DNA of 64,000 bases from positions 120,126 through 184,125 of the forward strand of contig NZ_JANQIM010000024.1 of NCBI RefSeq assembly GCF_028282165.1. The letters are read 5' to 3'. The DNA comes from Winogradskyella sp. Lineage in GTDB: Bacteria; Bacteroidota; Bacteroidia; Flavobacteriales; Flavobacteriaceae. The position numbers and the translations under genes were made by a program. The notes under the pieces are model-generated. The model did not search any database. It was not told where the DNA came from and saw only the letters and a program-made list of their open reading frames with translations. Below are positions 8,926 through 17,146 of the stretch, in pieces (the first letter of the stretch is position 1; each line of letters opens with the position of its first letter).

Positions 8926-10854
8926 CTAAATAGGAATATTGAGTGTAACTCGCGTTCCAGTAGGCGTATCCTTTTCGTAGAGATCGTCAATATTAAGTGA
9001 GTAAGAGTTATCAAAGGCCTTAGAGAAGTTTGCCAAACGAGCTTTTGTGATATCAATACCCACAGATTTGCGTTTCAGTTTTTTATTGTCTCTTATTTTC
9101 TTTGATGCAATTCTCCCTATTCCGTTGTCAGTAATCTCAACAGTGATATAATCGGATGAGTTTTTAGAAACATTGAGGTCAATTCTTTTGTCGTCTGTTT
9201 TAGAAAATAAACCATGCCAAAGTGCATTTTCTAAAAAAGGTTGAAGTATTAAGGACGGAACTTTGGTGACTTCAGTATTTATGGAATCGTCCACATTGAT
9301 TTTAAAATCTATTTCGTTATCAAATCTTATATTTTCTATGTTCATATAGAGTTGCATGGTCTCTAATTCATCTTGGAGAGAGGTGTCTTTCTCTTTAGAG
9401 GCCATTAGGATTTTGCGCATAAGTTTTGAAAACTTATTGAGGTAATACACCGCATTTTCCTTTTCATTATTAATGATATAAAGCTTAATAGAATTCAACG
9501 AGTTGAAAATAAAGTGTGGATTCATCTGACTCCGAAGCATGTCTTGTTCTAAGGTCAAAATCTGCTTATCTCGTTTTAGAGTTCGGGTTCTGTTGATTAT
9601 AAACATAGCCATCACAATTAAAACCAACACTAGCATAGAATACCAAAAAATATTTTTATTTCGTTCTAATCGCTGTCGCACTTTTTCGTTCTCTGAAGCT
9701 AAGGCCTTAATTTGATTGTTTTTGTTTTCGTTTTCATACTGAATAACAATGTCATTGACATATTGTAGATTTTGTTCAGTTAATATAGTATTTTCAATAT
9801 CAACAGCGTTTTGATAATAATCTAAAGCAGCTTTATAATTCCTTTTTTCTTGATGGATTTCAGAAAGTAATCTGCTCGAGACGACTTCAGAGGATTTAAG
9901 GTTATAAGTCTTTGATACTTCCAGCCCTTGTTTGAGATGATCTTCAGCTTCGGAGATTTGATTTAATTTAATTTCCAGCTGCCCTAGACTAATGTATGAT
10001 GATGCAATGTAAAATTGATCTTTTAAGGCCAGTGCTTTTTTAAGAGCATCTTTAATGATGGGCTCTGCTTTACTGTAATCTTCTTTTTTTAAATAAATGC
10101 CACCAATACTATTAAAACATATCATTCTTCCGATATCAGAATTTATGGCCTCATTATAATACAAGGACTTCTCATAATTTGCCAAGGCCACATCCAGATT
10201 GCCTTTTCCTTCTTCAGCATAACCTATGTTGTGATAGTTTATGGCTAGGCCTAACTTATTATCAGCTTTTTCTTCAATCTTTAATGATTTTTTAAACTGA
10301 ATTATAGCTATGTCATATTGTTCGAGCGCCAAATAAATATTTCCAATACTATTTTGAGAAACAGCAATGTTATAACTTACTGTTGGTGTAGGATTATTAA
10401 CTTCATAGGCTATTTTTAAAGCTTGGGTATGGTAATCCAAGGCAGATTTAATAACATCCATTCTTCGATAAGCGACTCCTATCATATTTAAGCTAACAAT
10501 TCTTAGTTCGTTACTGTTAGCTTTATCGGCATAAGACTTAGCTTCTTCATGAAGTGCTATGGATTTATTGTAGTTAGAAATGTTTCTGTTAATGACACCC
10601 AGAGCATTTAAAGCATAGCTAGTGCCTTCATTATAGGTGTTTAACTTTGAAGCTTCTAAAAACAGCTTCATTTTTAAGCTATCTCTTTGAAAAGGTTTTA
10701 TTAAAGAGTCAATACCAGAGTAAGTAGCGGGTTTGTTTTTATTTAAATAATCTATGATGTCGTTAAACGCTTCTAAATTCTGGGCATTGCTAATTTGATT
10801 TACTAATAAGAATAGTAGAATGACAAAAAAGTGATATGATACTTTAAGGCTCAA
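8926..10854 (-). CDS. TPR-containing LytS-type sensor histidine kinase
   Basis: 642-residue membrane sensor. A signal peptide (1-24) leads to a periplasmic/extracytoplasmic region of about seven TPR repeats (roughly 60-370), then a membrane span (NIFWYSMLVLVLIVMAMFII, about 400-420) and a His_kinase domain with phospho-acceptor His447 in MNPHFIFNSLNS. An ATPase domain follows, with LQPFLENALWHG and EITDNGIGR. This matches the LytS/YehU class, which pairs with LytTR regulators; the regulator gene lies directly upstream, 8 bases away. The signal is unknown. TPRs suggest protein or peptide contact. Confidence 0.94.
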   Translation of the reverse strand: MSLKVSYHFFVILLFLLVNQISNAQNLEAFNDIIDYLNKNKPATYSGIDSLIKPFQRDSLKMKLFLEASKLNTYNEGTSYALNALGVINRNISNYNKSIALHEEAKSYADKANSNELRIVSLNMIGVAYRRMDVIKSALDYHTQALKIAYEVNNPTPTVSYNIAVSQNSIGNIYLALEQYDIAIIQFKKSLKIEEKADNKLGLAINYHNIGYAEEGKGNLDVALANYEKSLYYNEAINSDIGRMICFNSIGGIYLKKEDYSKAEPIIKDALKKALALKDQFYIASSYISLGQLEIKLNQISEAEDHLKQGLEVSKTYNLKSSEVVSSRLLSEIHQEKRNYKAALDYYQNAVDIENTILTEQNLQYVNDIVIQYENENKNNQIKALASENEKVRQRLERNKNIFWYSMLVLVLIVMAMFIINRTRTLKRDKQILTLEQDMLRSQMNPHFIFNSLNSIKLYIINNEKENAVYYLNKFSKLMRKILMASKEKDTSLQDELETMQLYMNIENIRFDNEIDFKINVDDSINTEVTKVPSLILQPFLENALWHGLFSKTDDKRIDLNVSKNSSDYITVEITDNGIGRIASKKIRDNKKLKRKSVGIDITKARLANFSKAFDNSYSLNIDDLYEKDTPTGTRVTLNIPI

Positions 10855-10862
10855 TTTTAGGG

Positions 10863-11597
10863 CTATAGCTTTTCGAGAAAATCGGATTTACGTTGTCTTG
10901 CTACAGGAATTTTATGATTACTGTCCATAACGACATAACCTTCATTTTTTATGAAAGCTTTTATTTTGCCAAGGTTAATGATATAAGAGTTGTGTATCCT
11001 GAAAAAATAGTGTTCTGGTAAAATAGCATCGACCTCTTTTAGCTTTTTTGTCACTACTATTTTCTTTTCGTCTTTAAGGAATAGTGTGCTGTAGTTACCG
11101 TCTGAAGCTACATAGATAATATCATCTACATCTAAAAACAGAAGTTTCCCGTCTGTATTAATTGTAATACGTTTTTTATCGAATTTTGAATTAAAATTCA
11201 ACAACATGTTTTCTATTTTAGAAATGCTGAATTGACGATTACTGTGCTTTTTTATTTTACTAAGCGTATCTCTTAAATCATCAGAGTCTATGGGTTTTAA
11301 CAGGTAATCTATAGCGTCATGCTTCAACGCTTTTATAGCATACTCATCGTATGCAGTCGTAATAACTACTGCAAAATTTATATCATCTAATTGCTCTAAA
11401 AACTGAAATCCACCAATGGTAGGCATCTGTATATCTAAAAAAAGACAATCAGGCGTATTTAAAGCCAAGTATTTCAAAGCTTCTTCAGGATTTGTAAACG
11501 ATTGCATAATTTCAATTTCCTCCTTAAAGTTACCAAGTTCCCATATTAAGCTTTGAATAGCTTTTGGCTCGTCATCTACAATTACAGCTTTTAACAT
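10863..11597 (-). CDS. LytTR-family response regulator
   Basis: 244-residue DNA-binding response regulator. The receiver domain (1-120) shows the acidic pair VDDE, phospho-acceptor Asp55 in CLFLDIQMP, and the conserved T (ITTAYD) and K (LLKPID). The LytTR DNA-binding domain is at about 145-240 (YVASDGNYSTLFL, HYFFRIHNSYIINLGKI, IPVARQRKSDFLEKL). First gene of a two-gene unit with its cognate TPR kinase. A long 694-base gene-free region precedes it and probably holds its promoter. Confidence 0.95.
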   Translation of the reverse strand: MLKAVIVDDEPKAIQSLIWELGNFKEEIEIMQSFTNPEEALKYLALNTPDCLFLDIQMPTIGGFQFLEQLDDINFAVVITTAYDEYAIKALKHDAIDYLLKPIDSDDLRDTLSKIKKHSNRQFSISKIENMLLNFNSKFDKKRITINTDGKLLFLDVDDIIYVASDGNYSTLFLKDEKKIVVTKKLKEVDAILPEHYFFRIHNSYIINLGKIKAFIKNEGYVVMDSNHKIPVARQRKSDFLEKL

Positions 11598-11857
11598 AAT
11601 TAAATTTCTATATTATAAAGATATACATATAAAGGTTTTCTTTAATATGTTTATGTATATCGTGTAGTGTTTTATGTATAATGTGTTAAAATTTAATTCT
11701 TGGATTTAAGTCCATCCATTCATACACTTTTTTTTACCAATTATACAATAGTATAAAGCTATGAGTATATTTATTTAGATATTTAAATAACAAAACTGAC
11801 CAATATTAAGAATAAATGAGGGTTTGTTCTTAAACAGTTTAACGCTATTAATCGATT

Positions 11858-11887
11858 AAAAGTCAGGATTTTTAAATCTTGACTTTT
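11858..11887. terminator. Terminator-like hairpin upstream of nrdB
   Basis: Arms AAAAGTCAGGATTT (11858-11871) and AAATCTTGACTTTT (11874-11887) pair over 14 positions with one G-T wobble and a 2-base gap. TATTTTCAG follows. No annotated gene ends here, so it would terminate an unannotated transcript. Confidence 0.5.
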
Positions 11888-11906
11888 ATTTTCAGTTTTA
11901 ATTTTG
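11879..11906 (+). promoter_or_regulatory. Bacteroidota-type promoter candidate
   Basis: TTG at 11879-11881 and TAATTTTG at 11899-11906 match the -33 TTG and -7 TAnnTTTG elements, with 17 bases between them. A terminator-like hairpin follows about 50 bases later, so the expected product would be roughly 80 nt. Confidence 0.4.
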
Positions 11907-11956
11907 TTACAAGCAATTTTAAGTGTTGCTTTTTCATTTCTTAGTTAGTTATTATG

Positions 11957-11992
11957 GAAAAAAAGAATGCTTTAACAGCACTCTTTTTTTTT
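11957..11992 (+). terminator. Hairpin with T-run (candidate small-RNA terminator)
   Basis: AAAAAGAATGCT pairs with AGCACTCTTTTT (one A-C mismatch), followed by an unbroken run of T. A 17-codon frame (ATG at 11954, stop at 12005-12007; MEKKNALTALFFFALFV) overlaps it, but the hydrophobic peptide is just what T-runs encode, so I favour a terminator. Confidence 0.5.
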
Positions 11993-12291
11993 GCTCTTTT
12001 TGTTTAAAACAAAAAAGTAAACCTTCAATAAATACGCCTATTAACCTTTGATTTAATACGATAAAACTTACAGGTAATTAATGCGTCAATATTTTTTAAA
12101 AAACTGATAATCAAATATATATGTTGAAAATTTATTTTTCCTAGACTTTGCGGGTGATTCAAGAGTTTGTTAAAAACTTGTTGACAATGTTTATAAGATT
12201 GTCTTTCATTTTCTTATACATTTTTAAATCTTTGTCAGTCCCGAATCGTAGCAAAATAAATTCAAAATTAATCCTCAAAAAGTAGTAAAAC

Positions 12292-13272
12292 ATGTCGCAA
12301 GCAGTAGAGCCAATTTTAGCCGAAAATAAAGATAGATTTGTAATATTTCCTATTCAACATCACGATATTTGGGAATGGTATAAAAAATCTGAAGCTAGTT
12401 TTTGGACTGCCGAAGAGATTGATTTGCACCAAGATTTAACTGATTGGTCAACCAAACTAAATGACGATGAACGTTATTTTATAAAACATATTTTAGCCTT
12501 TTTTGCCGCAAGTGATGGAATTGTAAACGAAAATTTAGCCGAAAACTTTGTTAATGAAGTTCAGTACAGTGAAGCCAAATTTTTCTACGGATTCCAAATT
12601 ATGATGGAGAATATCCATAGTGAAACCTACTCATTGCTAATCGATACTTATGTTAAGGATGAAGTTGAAAAAGATACACTTTTTAAAGCCATTGAAAATT
12701 TCCCTGCTATTAAGAGGAAAGCAGATTGGGCTTTAAAGTGGATCGAATCTCCAAGTTTTGCAGAGCGTTTAATCGCTTTTGCAGCTGTTGAAGGTATTTT
12801 CTTTTCAGGTGCATTTTGCTCTATTTTCTGGTTGAAGAAAAGAGGACTAATGCCAGGATTAACGTTTTCAAATGAGTTAATCTCTAGAGATGAAGGTGTA
12901 CACTGCGATTTTGCCGTCCACTTGCATAATAAACACTTAGTCAATAAAGTGCCTAAAGAACGTATTAGAGATATTATTGTTGATGCTCTAAATATTGAAA
13001 GAGAATTTATTACAGAGTCATTGCCGGTAAGTCTTATTGGCATGAATGCCAAATTAATGACACAATATTTAGAGTTTGTGACTGACCGATTGCTGGGTGA
13101 GTTAGGTTGTGAAAAAGAATATAATGCATCAAATCCATTCGATTTTATGGATATGATTTCGCTTCAAGGAAAAACCAATTTCTTTGAGAAACGAGTTTCA
13201 GAATATCAAAAAGCAGGAGTGCTTAATAAAGAAGAGGAGAAGGATAAGTTTTCTTTCGACGCTGACTTTTAA
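12292..13272 (+). CDS. nrdB: Ribonucleoside-diphosphate reductase, small subunit
   Basis: Class I ribonucleotide reductase beta subunit, which holds the metal-radical cofactor needed to make deoxynucleotides. 326 residues. The motif [11 protein letters not shown] supplies Glu106, His109 and Tyr113, matching E-x-I-H-S-x-x-Y with the radical tyrosine retained. RDEGVHCDF supplies the later Glu and His ligands. An early [20 protein letters not shown] is typical. The large-subunit gene follows after 186 bases in the same direction. The order nrdB before nrdA is the reverse of E. coli. Confidence 0.97.
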   Translation: MSQAVEPILAENKDRFVIFPIQHHDIWEWYKKSEASFWTAEEIDLHQDLTDWSTKLNDDERYFIKHILAFFAASDGIVNENLAENFVNEVQYSEAKFFYGFQIMMENIHSETYSLLIDTYVKDEVEKDTLFKAIENFPAIKRKADWALKWIESPSFAERLIAFAAVEGIFFSGAFCSIFWLKKRGLMPGLTFSNELISRDEGVHCDFAVHLHNKHLVNKVPKERIRDIIVDALNIEREFITESLPVSLIGMNAKLMTQYLEFVTDRLLGELGCEKEYNASNPFDFMDMISLQGKTNFFEKRVSEYQKAGVLNKEEEKDKFSFDADF

Positions 13273-13458
13273 TTAATTGAATTGGGCCTTCTTAAGGGCT
13301 AAAAAATTCAATGCCAATTCTGTTTCTGTTTTAACAGAAATAGTCCAAAGAATAAATTAATCTAACTAAGTGGGTTGCGTTTTTAATGGAGCCCACCATA
13401 ACTAACTATTATTTTTCTGAATGGGAGTATTCAGGAAAATCTAAAAACTAATTTATAT
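13273..13458 (+). promoter_or_regulatory. Structured nrdB-nrdA intergenic segment
   Basis: Three inverted repeats lie between the two subunit genes: TTTCTGTT-TT-AACAGAAA (13323-13340), GTGGG...CCCAC (13370-13396), and TTTTCTGAAT...ATTCAGGAAAA (13423-13449, one bulge). The last ends 9 bases before the nrdA ATG. They could slow transcription, process the message or affect nrdA translation. None has a classic T-run. Confidence 0.4.
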
Positions 13459-15930
13459 ATGTATGTTGTAAAAAGAGACGGCCGGAAAGAACCAATGATG
13501 TTCGACAAGATCACTGCCAGAGTGAGAAAATTGTGTTACGGGTTAAACGAATTAGTAGATCCTGTAAAGGTAGCCATGCGAGTAATAGAAGGCCTGTATG
13601 ATGGCGTAACGACTAGCGAATTGGATAATCTAGCAGCGGAGGTTGCAGCTACAATGACAACTAGCCATCCAGATTATGCTAAGCTGGCTGCACGTATTTC
13701 TGTCTCTAATTTACATAAAAACACCAAGAAATCCTTTAGCGAGGTGATGGAAGATTTATATACATATATTAATCCTCGCACTGGTAAAAAAGCACCGTTA
13801 TTATCCGACGAAGTTTACAACGTCATTAAGGAAAATAAAGATAAGTTAGATTCTGCCATTATCTACAATCGCGATTTTGGCTATGATTATTTTGGGTTTA
13901 AAACCCTTGAGCGTTCTTACCTGCTAAAATTAAACGGTAAAATCGCCGAACGTCCACAACATATGTTAATGCGTGTTTCTGTTGGTATTCATTTAAATGA
14001 CTTAGATGCCATTTTAGAAACTTATGAACTGATGTCTAAAAAGTACTTTACACATGCCACTCCAACATTGTTTAATTCTGGGACGCCAAAACCTCAGATG
14101 TCTTCTTGTTTTCTATTAACGATGAAAGAGGATAGTATTGATGGTATTTACGATACATTAAAGCAAACAGCTAAAATTTCGCAATCTGCAGGAGGGATAG
14201 GATTGTCTATCCACAACATTAGAGCTACAGGAAGTTACATTGCAGGAACTAATGGAACATCCAATGGTATAGTGCCAATGCTACGTGTCTTTAATGACAC
14301 AGCACGTTACGTAGATCAAGGAGGAGGAAAGCGTAAAGGGAGCTTTGCAATCTACTTAGAAACTTGGCATGCAGATATCTTCGATTTCTTAGATCTTAAG
14401 AAGAATCACGGTAAAGAAGAAATGCGAGCTAGGGATTTGTTTTACGCCATGTGGATTTCAGATTTATTTATGAAGCGCGTTCAAGAAGATGGCGATTGGA
14501 CGTTGATGTGCCCCAATGAATGCCCTGGTTTGGCAGATACCCATAGTGAAGAATTTGAGGCTTTATATACAAAGTACGAAGCAGAAGGCAAAGGTCGCAA
14601 AACCATTAAGGCCAGAGAACTTTGGGAGAAGATATTAGAATCTCAGATAGAAACAGGTACCCCTTACATGTTGTACAAGGATGCGGCTAACCGTAAATCT
14701 AACCAGAAAAACTTAGGTACAATTAAGTCGTCTAACCTATGTACTGAGATTTTAGAATACACCTCACCAGATGAGGTTGCTGTTTGTAACTTGGCCTCTA
14801 TTGCCTTGCCAATGTTTGTGAAGAATGGTGAGTTTGACCACAAAGAATTATTTAGAATCACAAAGCGCGTTACCAAGAATTTAAACCGTGTTATCGATAG
14901 AAACTACTATCCGGTTCCAGAGGCTAAAAATTCAAATATGCGCCATAGACCAATTGGTTTGGGCGTGCAAGGTTTGGCAGATACATTTATTAAATTGCGC
15001 TTACCTTTTACCAGTGATGAAGCTAAAGCTTTAAATCAGGATATCTTTGAAACACTTTATTACGCAGCTGTTACAGCATCTGTGGAGGAGGCAAAAGTAG
15101 ATGGCCCATACCAATCTTACGAAGGATCTCCGATTAGTAAAGGGGAGTTTCAGCATAACCTTTGGAATATAAAAGATGAAGAATTAAGCGGTCGTTGGGA
15201 TTGGGATAAATTACGCAAGCAAGTTGCTAAAAATGGCGTGCGTAACTCATTATTGGTAGCACCTATGCCGACAGCTTCAACGTCTCAAATCTTAGGGAAC
15301 AATGAATGTTTTGAGCCATACACCTCTAATATCTATACAAGACGTGTACTGTCTGGTGAGTTCATTGTCGTAAACAAACATCTATTAGAAGACTTGGTAG
15401 AATTAGGACTTTGGAATGAATCTGTGAAGCAGGATATTATGAGAGCCAATGGATCTGTGCAACATATAGATGTGATTCCAGATGATATAAAAGAACTCTA
15501 TAAAACGGTTTGGGAACTTAGTATGAAAGACATTATCGATATGTCCCGCCAACGTGGTTATTTTATTGACCAATCGCAGTCGCTTAACTTATTTATGGAA
15601 GGTGCAACAATGGCAAAGTTGACTTCTATGCATTTCTATGCTTGGAAAAGCGGCCTAAAAACAGGAATGTACTACTTACGTACCAAGAGTGCTGTTGATG
15701 CGATTAAGTTTACTTTGACTAATAAGAAGAAAGAAGAACCAGTAGCAGAAGCTGTGCAAGTTACAGAAGAAACCGTAGTAGCTAAACAAAAGGCAAAAGC
15801 GGCTAAAACAGCAGCTAAGTTTGCCCAAGAGACTGCTGAGGTAGAGCCAATGACAGCCGAAGAGATGAAGGCATTGATTGCACAAGCTAAAGAAAGCGAA
15901 GGTGATGATTGCTTAATGTGCGGTTCTTAA
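13459..15930 (+). CDS. nrdA: Ribonucleoside-diphosphate reductase, large subunit
   Basis: Catalytic alpha subunit of class I ribonucleotide reductase, 823 residues. An N-terminal ATP-cone ([18 protein letters not shown]) is followed by the barrel domain with [20 protein letters not shown] (first redox Cys), [11 protein letters not shown] (radical Cys and Glu) and CNLASIAL (second redox Cys). The C-terminal tail ends DDCLMCGS, the shuttle cysteine pair. Between core and tail is a low-complexity K/A/E-rich linker (about 750-805). The ATP-cone predicts allosteric shut-off by dATP. It makes dNDPs with NrdB and sits at the end of the unit, followed by two hairpins. Confidence 0.97.
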   Translation: MYVVKRDGRKEPMMFDKITARVRKLCYGLNELVDPVKVAMRVIEGLYDGVTTSELDNLAAEVAATMTTSHPDYAKLAARISVSNLHKNTKKSFSEVMEDLYTYINPRTGKKAPLLSDEVYNVIKENKDKLDSAIIYNRDFGYDYFGFKTLERSYLLKLNGKIAERPQHMLMRVSVGIHLNDLDAILETYELMSKKYFTHATPTLFNSGTPKPQMSSCFLLTMKEDSIDGIYDTLKQTAKISQSAGGIGLSIHNIRATGSYIAGTNGTSNGIVPMLRVFNDTARYVDQGGGKRKGSFAIYLETWHADIFDFLDLKKNHGKEEMRARDLFYAMWISDLFMKRVQEDGDWTLMCPNECPGLADTHSEEFEALYTKYEAEGKGRKTIKARELWEKILESQIETGTPYMLYKDAANRKSNQKNLGTIKSSNLCTEILEYTSPDEVAVCNLASIALPMFVKNGEFDHKELFRITKRVTKNLNRVIDRNYYPVPEAKNSNMRHRPIGLGVQGLADTFIKLRLPFTSDEAKALNQDIFETLYYAAVTASVEEAKVDGPYQSYEGSPISKGEFQHNLWNIKDEELSGRWDWDKLRKQVAKNGVRNSLLVAPMPTASTSQILGNNECFEPYTSNIYTRRVLSGEFIVVNKHLLEDLVELGLWNESVKQDIMRANGSVQHIDVIPDDIKELYKTVWELSMKDIIDMSRQRGYFIDQSQSLNLFMEGATMAKLTSMHFYAWKSGLKTGMYYLRTKSAVDAIKFTLTNKKKEEPVAEAVQVTEETVVAKQKAKAAKTAAKFAQETAEVEPMTAEEMKALIAQAKESEGDDCLMCGS

Positions 15931-15975
15931 TTCGGTTCCTGTGCAAGCAGGGACCTCTATAATTTAAGTGTTATT

Positions 15976-16019
15976 AAAAGCACCTAAGTCCCGATTACTA
16001 TCGAGAGTAGGGTGCTTTT
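15976..16019. terminator. Terminator downstream of nrdA, with embedded palindrome
   Basis: AAAAGCACC (15976-15984) pairs with GGTGCTTTT (16011-16019), followed by T. The loop holds TCCCGATTACTATCGAGA (15989-16006), a variant of the palindrome seen perfectly at 61854-61871. Confidence 0.8.
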
Positions 16020-16073
16020 TAGTTAATAGAGAAAGTTCAATATCTAATAGAAAGGATAAAATATAAATCATAT

Positions 16074-16115
16074 AAAAAGCACTCAATGCCGAACTATACG
16101 GGAGAGTGCTTTTTT
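16074..16115. terminator. Second terminator between nrdA and the OmpA-like gene
   Basis: AAAAAGCACTC (16074-16084) pairs with GAGTGCTTTTT (16104-16114), with T-runs on both strands. It can serve the convergent OmpA-like gene on the minus strand. The loop (CCGAACTATACGGGAG) again resembles the TCCCGATA palindrome in damaged form. Confidence 0.8.
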
Positions 16116-16142
16116 CACCTCTATTATAAAATAATGGATCAA

Positions 16143-16994
16143 TTAATTTGCCTCCATTAAAGCAAAGAATTTATCAATGTTTGGCATTAAAATAATGCGT
16201 GTTCTTCTGTTTTTAGATCGGTTCTCCCTAGTGTTGTTGTCTACTAAAGGTTGGTAACTACTACGACCAGAAGCAATCAGTTTAGCAGGGTCTACATTGT
16301 ATTGGTTTTGCAATTTTCTTACAACCGACGTTGCTCTTAATACACTTAAATCCCAGTTGTCTTTTATTTTTTCAGTATTGATGCTTCTAGAATCTGTGTG
16401 ACCTTCGACCATAACATCTATACTTTCTTCAGAGTTAATGACATCTGCTAATTTTTGAAGGATGTTATCTGCCTTGTTACTAATTCTGTAACTTCCAGTG
16501 TTAAAAAGCATCTTATCAGAAATAGAAATCATTACTACGGTTTCGTTAATATTTACAGCGATATCTTCATCTTCGTTCAAATTTGTTGTGTCCATACTTT
16601 TTGCAAGATTGTATTGCACAGCCAAATTCATAGAGTCCTTTAAAGTCTTTGCTCCAGCTAATTTTTCAGGATCAACATTTTGCAATGTTGCTATCATCTT
16701 ACTTTTACTTTCATTAGACATTACCGTACCATCTGCATTAACATCTAATTTGATGTTGTTCTCTATTTTAAGACCTTCTACATCTTCATTTAAAGAGTTG
16801 ATTTTCTTATTATAGCGATCAACACGCTCTTGGATTTTTGCAAATTTGTTTTCTAAATCTTCCTTTTCTACCTGGGTCTTGGTTAGTTCGCTTTTAATCT
16901 CGCCATTTTCCTGTTCTAAAGCCATGTATTTCTTTTTTGAAACACAAGAACTTAATAGTATAGTTATTACTACTAAAATTGAAATTTTTTTCAT
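16143..16994 (-). CDS. OmpA-family lipoprotein
   Basis: 283-residue outer-membrane lipoprotein that probably binds peptidoglycan. A lipoprotein signal (ILLSSCVSKKKY, lipidated Cys at 17) is followed by a coiled-coil-like region (about 25-75, rich in E, K, L, N). The OmpA C-terminal domain (about 150-275) has VMVEGHTDSRS, the DLSVLRATSVVRKL helix and RSKNRRTRIILMPN, including the Asp and Arg that contact diaminopimelate. Single gene, convergent with nrdA. Confidence 0.93.
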   Translation of the reverse strand: MKKISILVVITILLSSCVSKKKYMALEQENGEIKSELTKTQVEKEDLENKFAKIQERVDRYNKKINSLNEDVEGLKIENNIKLDVNADGTVMSNESKSKMIATLQNVDPEKLAGAKTLKDSMNLAVQYNLAKSMDTTNLNEDEDIAVNINETVVMISISDKMLFNTGSYRISNKADNILQKLADVINSEESIDVMVEGHTDSRSINTEKIKDNWDLSVLRATSVVRKLQNQYNVDPAKLIASGRSSYQPLVDNNTRENRSKNRRTRIILMPNIDKFFALMEAN

Positions 16995-17090
16995 GTTTAA
17001 GTTTTAGGTTAGTTTATTAAATACAATTACATATACGACCAAATACACTTTTTGGATGTTGAATGACAATATTTTTTTGAATTTCCCATA

Positions 17091-17121
17091 AAAAATGCCT
17101 TAGAGTTTTCTAAAGCATTTG
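17091..17121. terminator. Hairpin between the PiT and OmpA-like genes
   Basis: AAAATGCCTTA pairs with TAAAGCATTT (one mismatch) around GAGTTTTC. It lies just downstream of the phosphate-transporter gene on the minus strand, where the opposite-strand reading gives a T-rich tail. Confidence 0.55.
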
Positions 17122-17146
17122 TAGTTTTTTAAAAGAGATAGTAGTA

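Larger units (their letters stand above)
11598..12291. other. Long gene-free region between divergent lytR-type gene and nrdB
   Basis: 694 bases without a convincing protein gene. It must carry the promoters for the two-component operon (leftward) and nrdB (rightward). Within it are two rightward terminator-like hairpins (11858-11887 and 11957-11992) with a consensus-like promoter between them, which hints at a small transcript. I do not see a recognisable riboswitch or a clear NrdR box. Confidence 0.55.

Noticed and set aside
11840..11887. Third copy of the small-RNA unit, because GCTATTAATC recurs before a hairpin
   Set aside because: The TACGTAG palindrome is absent and the match is only 10 AT-rich bases.
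11954..12007. 17-codon ORF MEKKNALTALFFFALFV
   Set aside because: It overlaps a hairpin with a T-run, and poly-T naturally encodes Phe/Leu; no ribosome site is visible.
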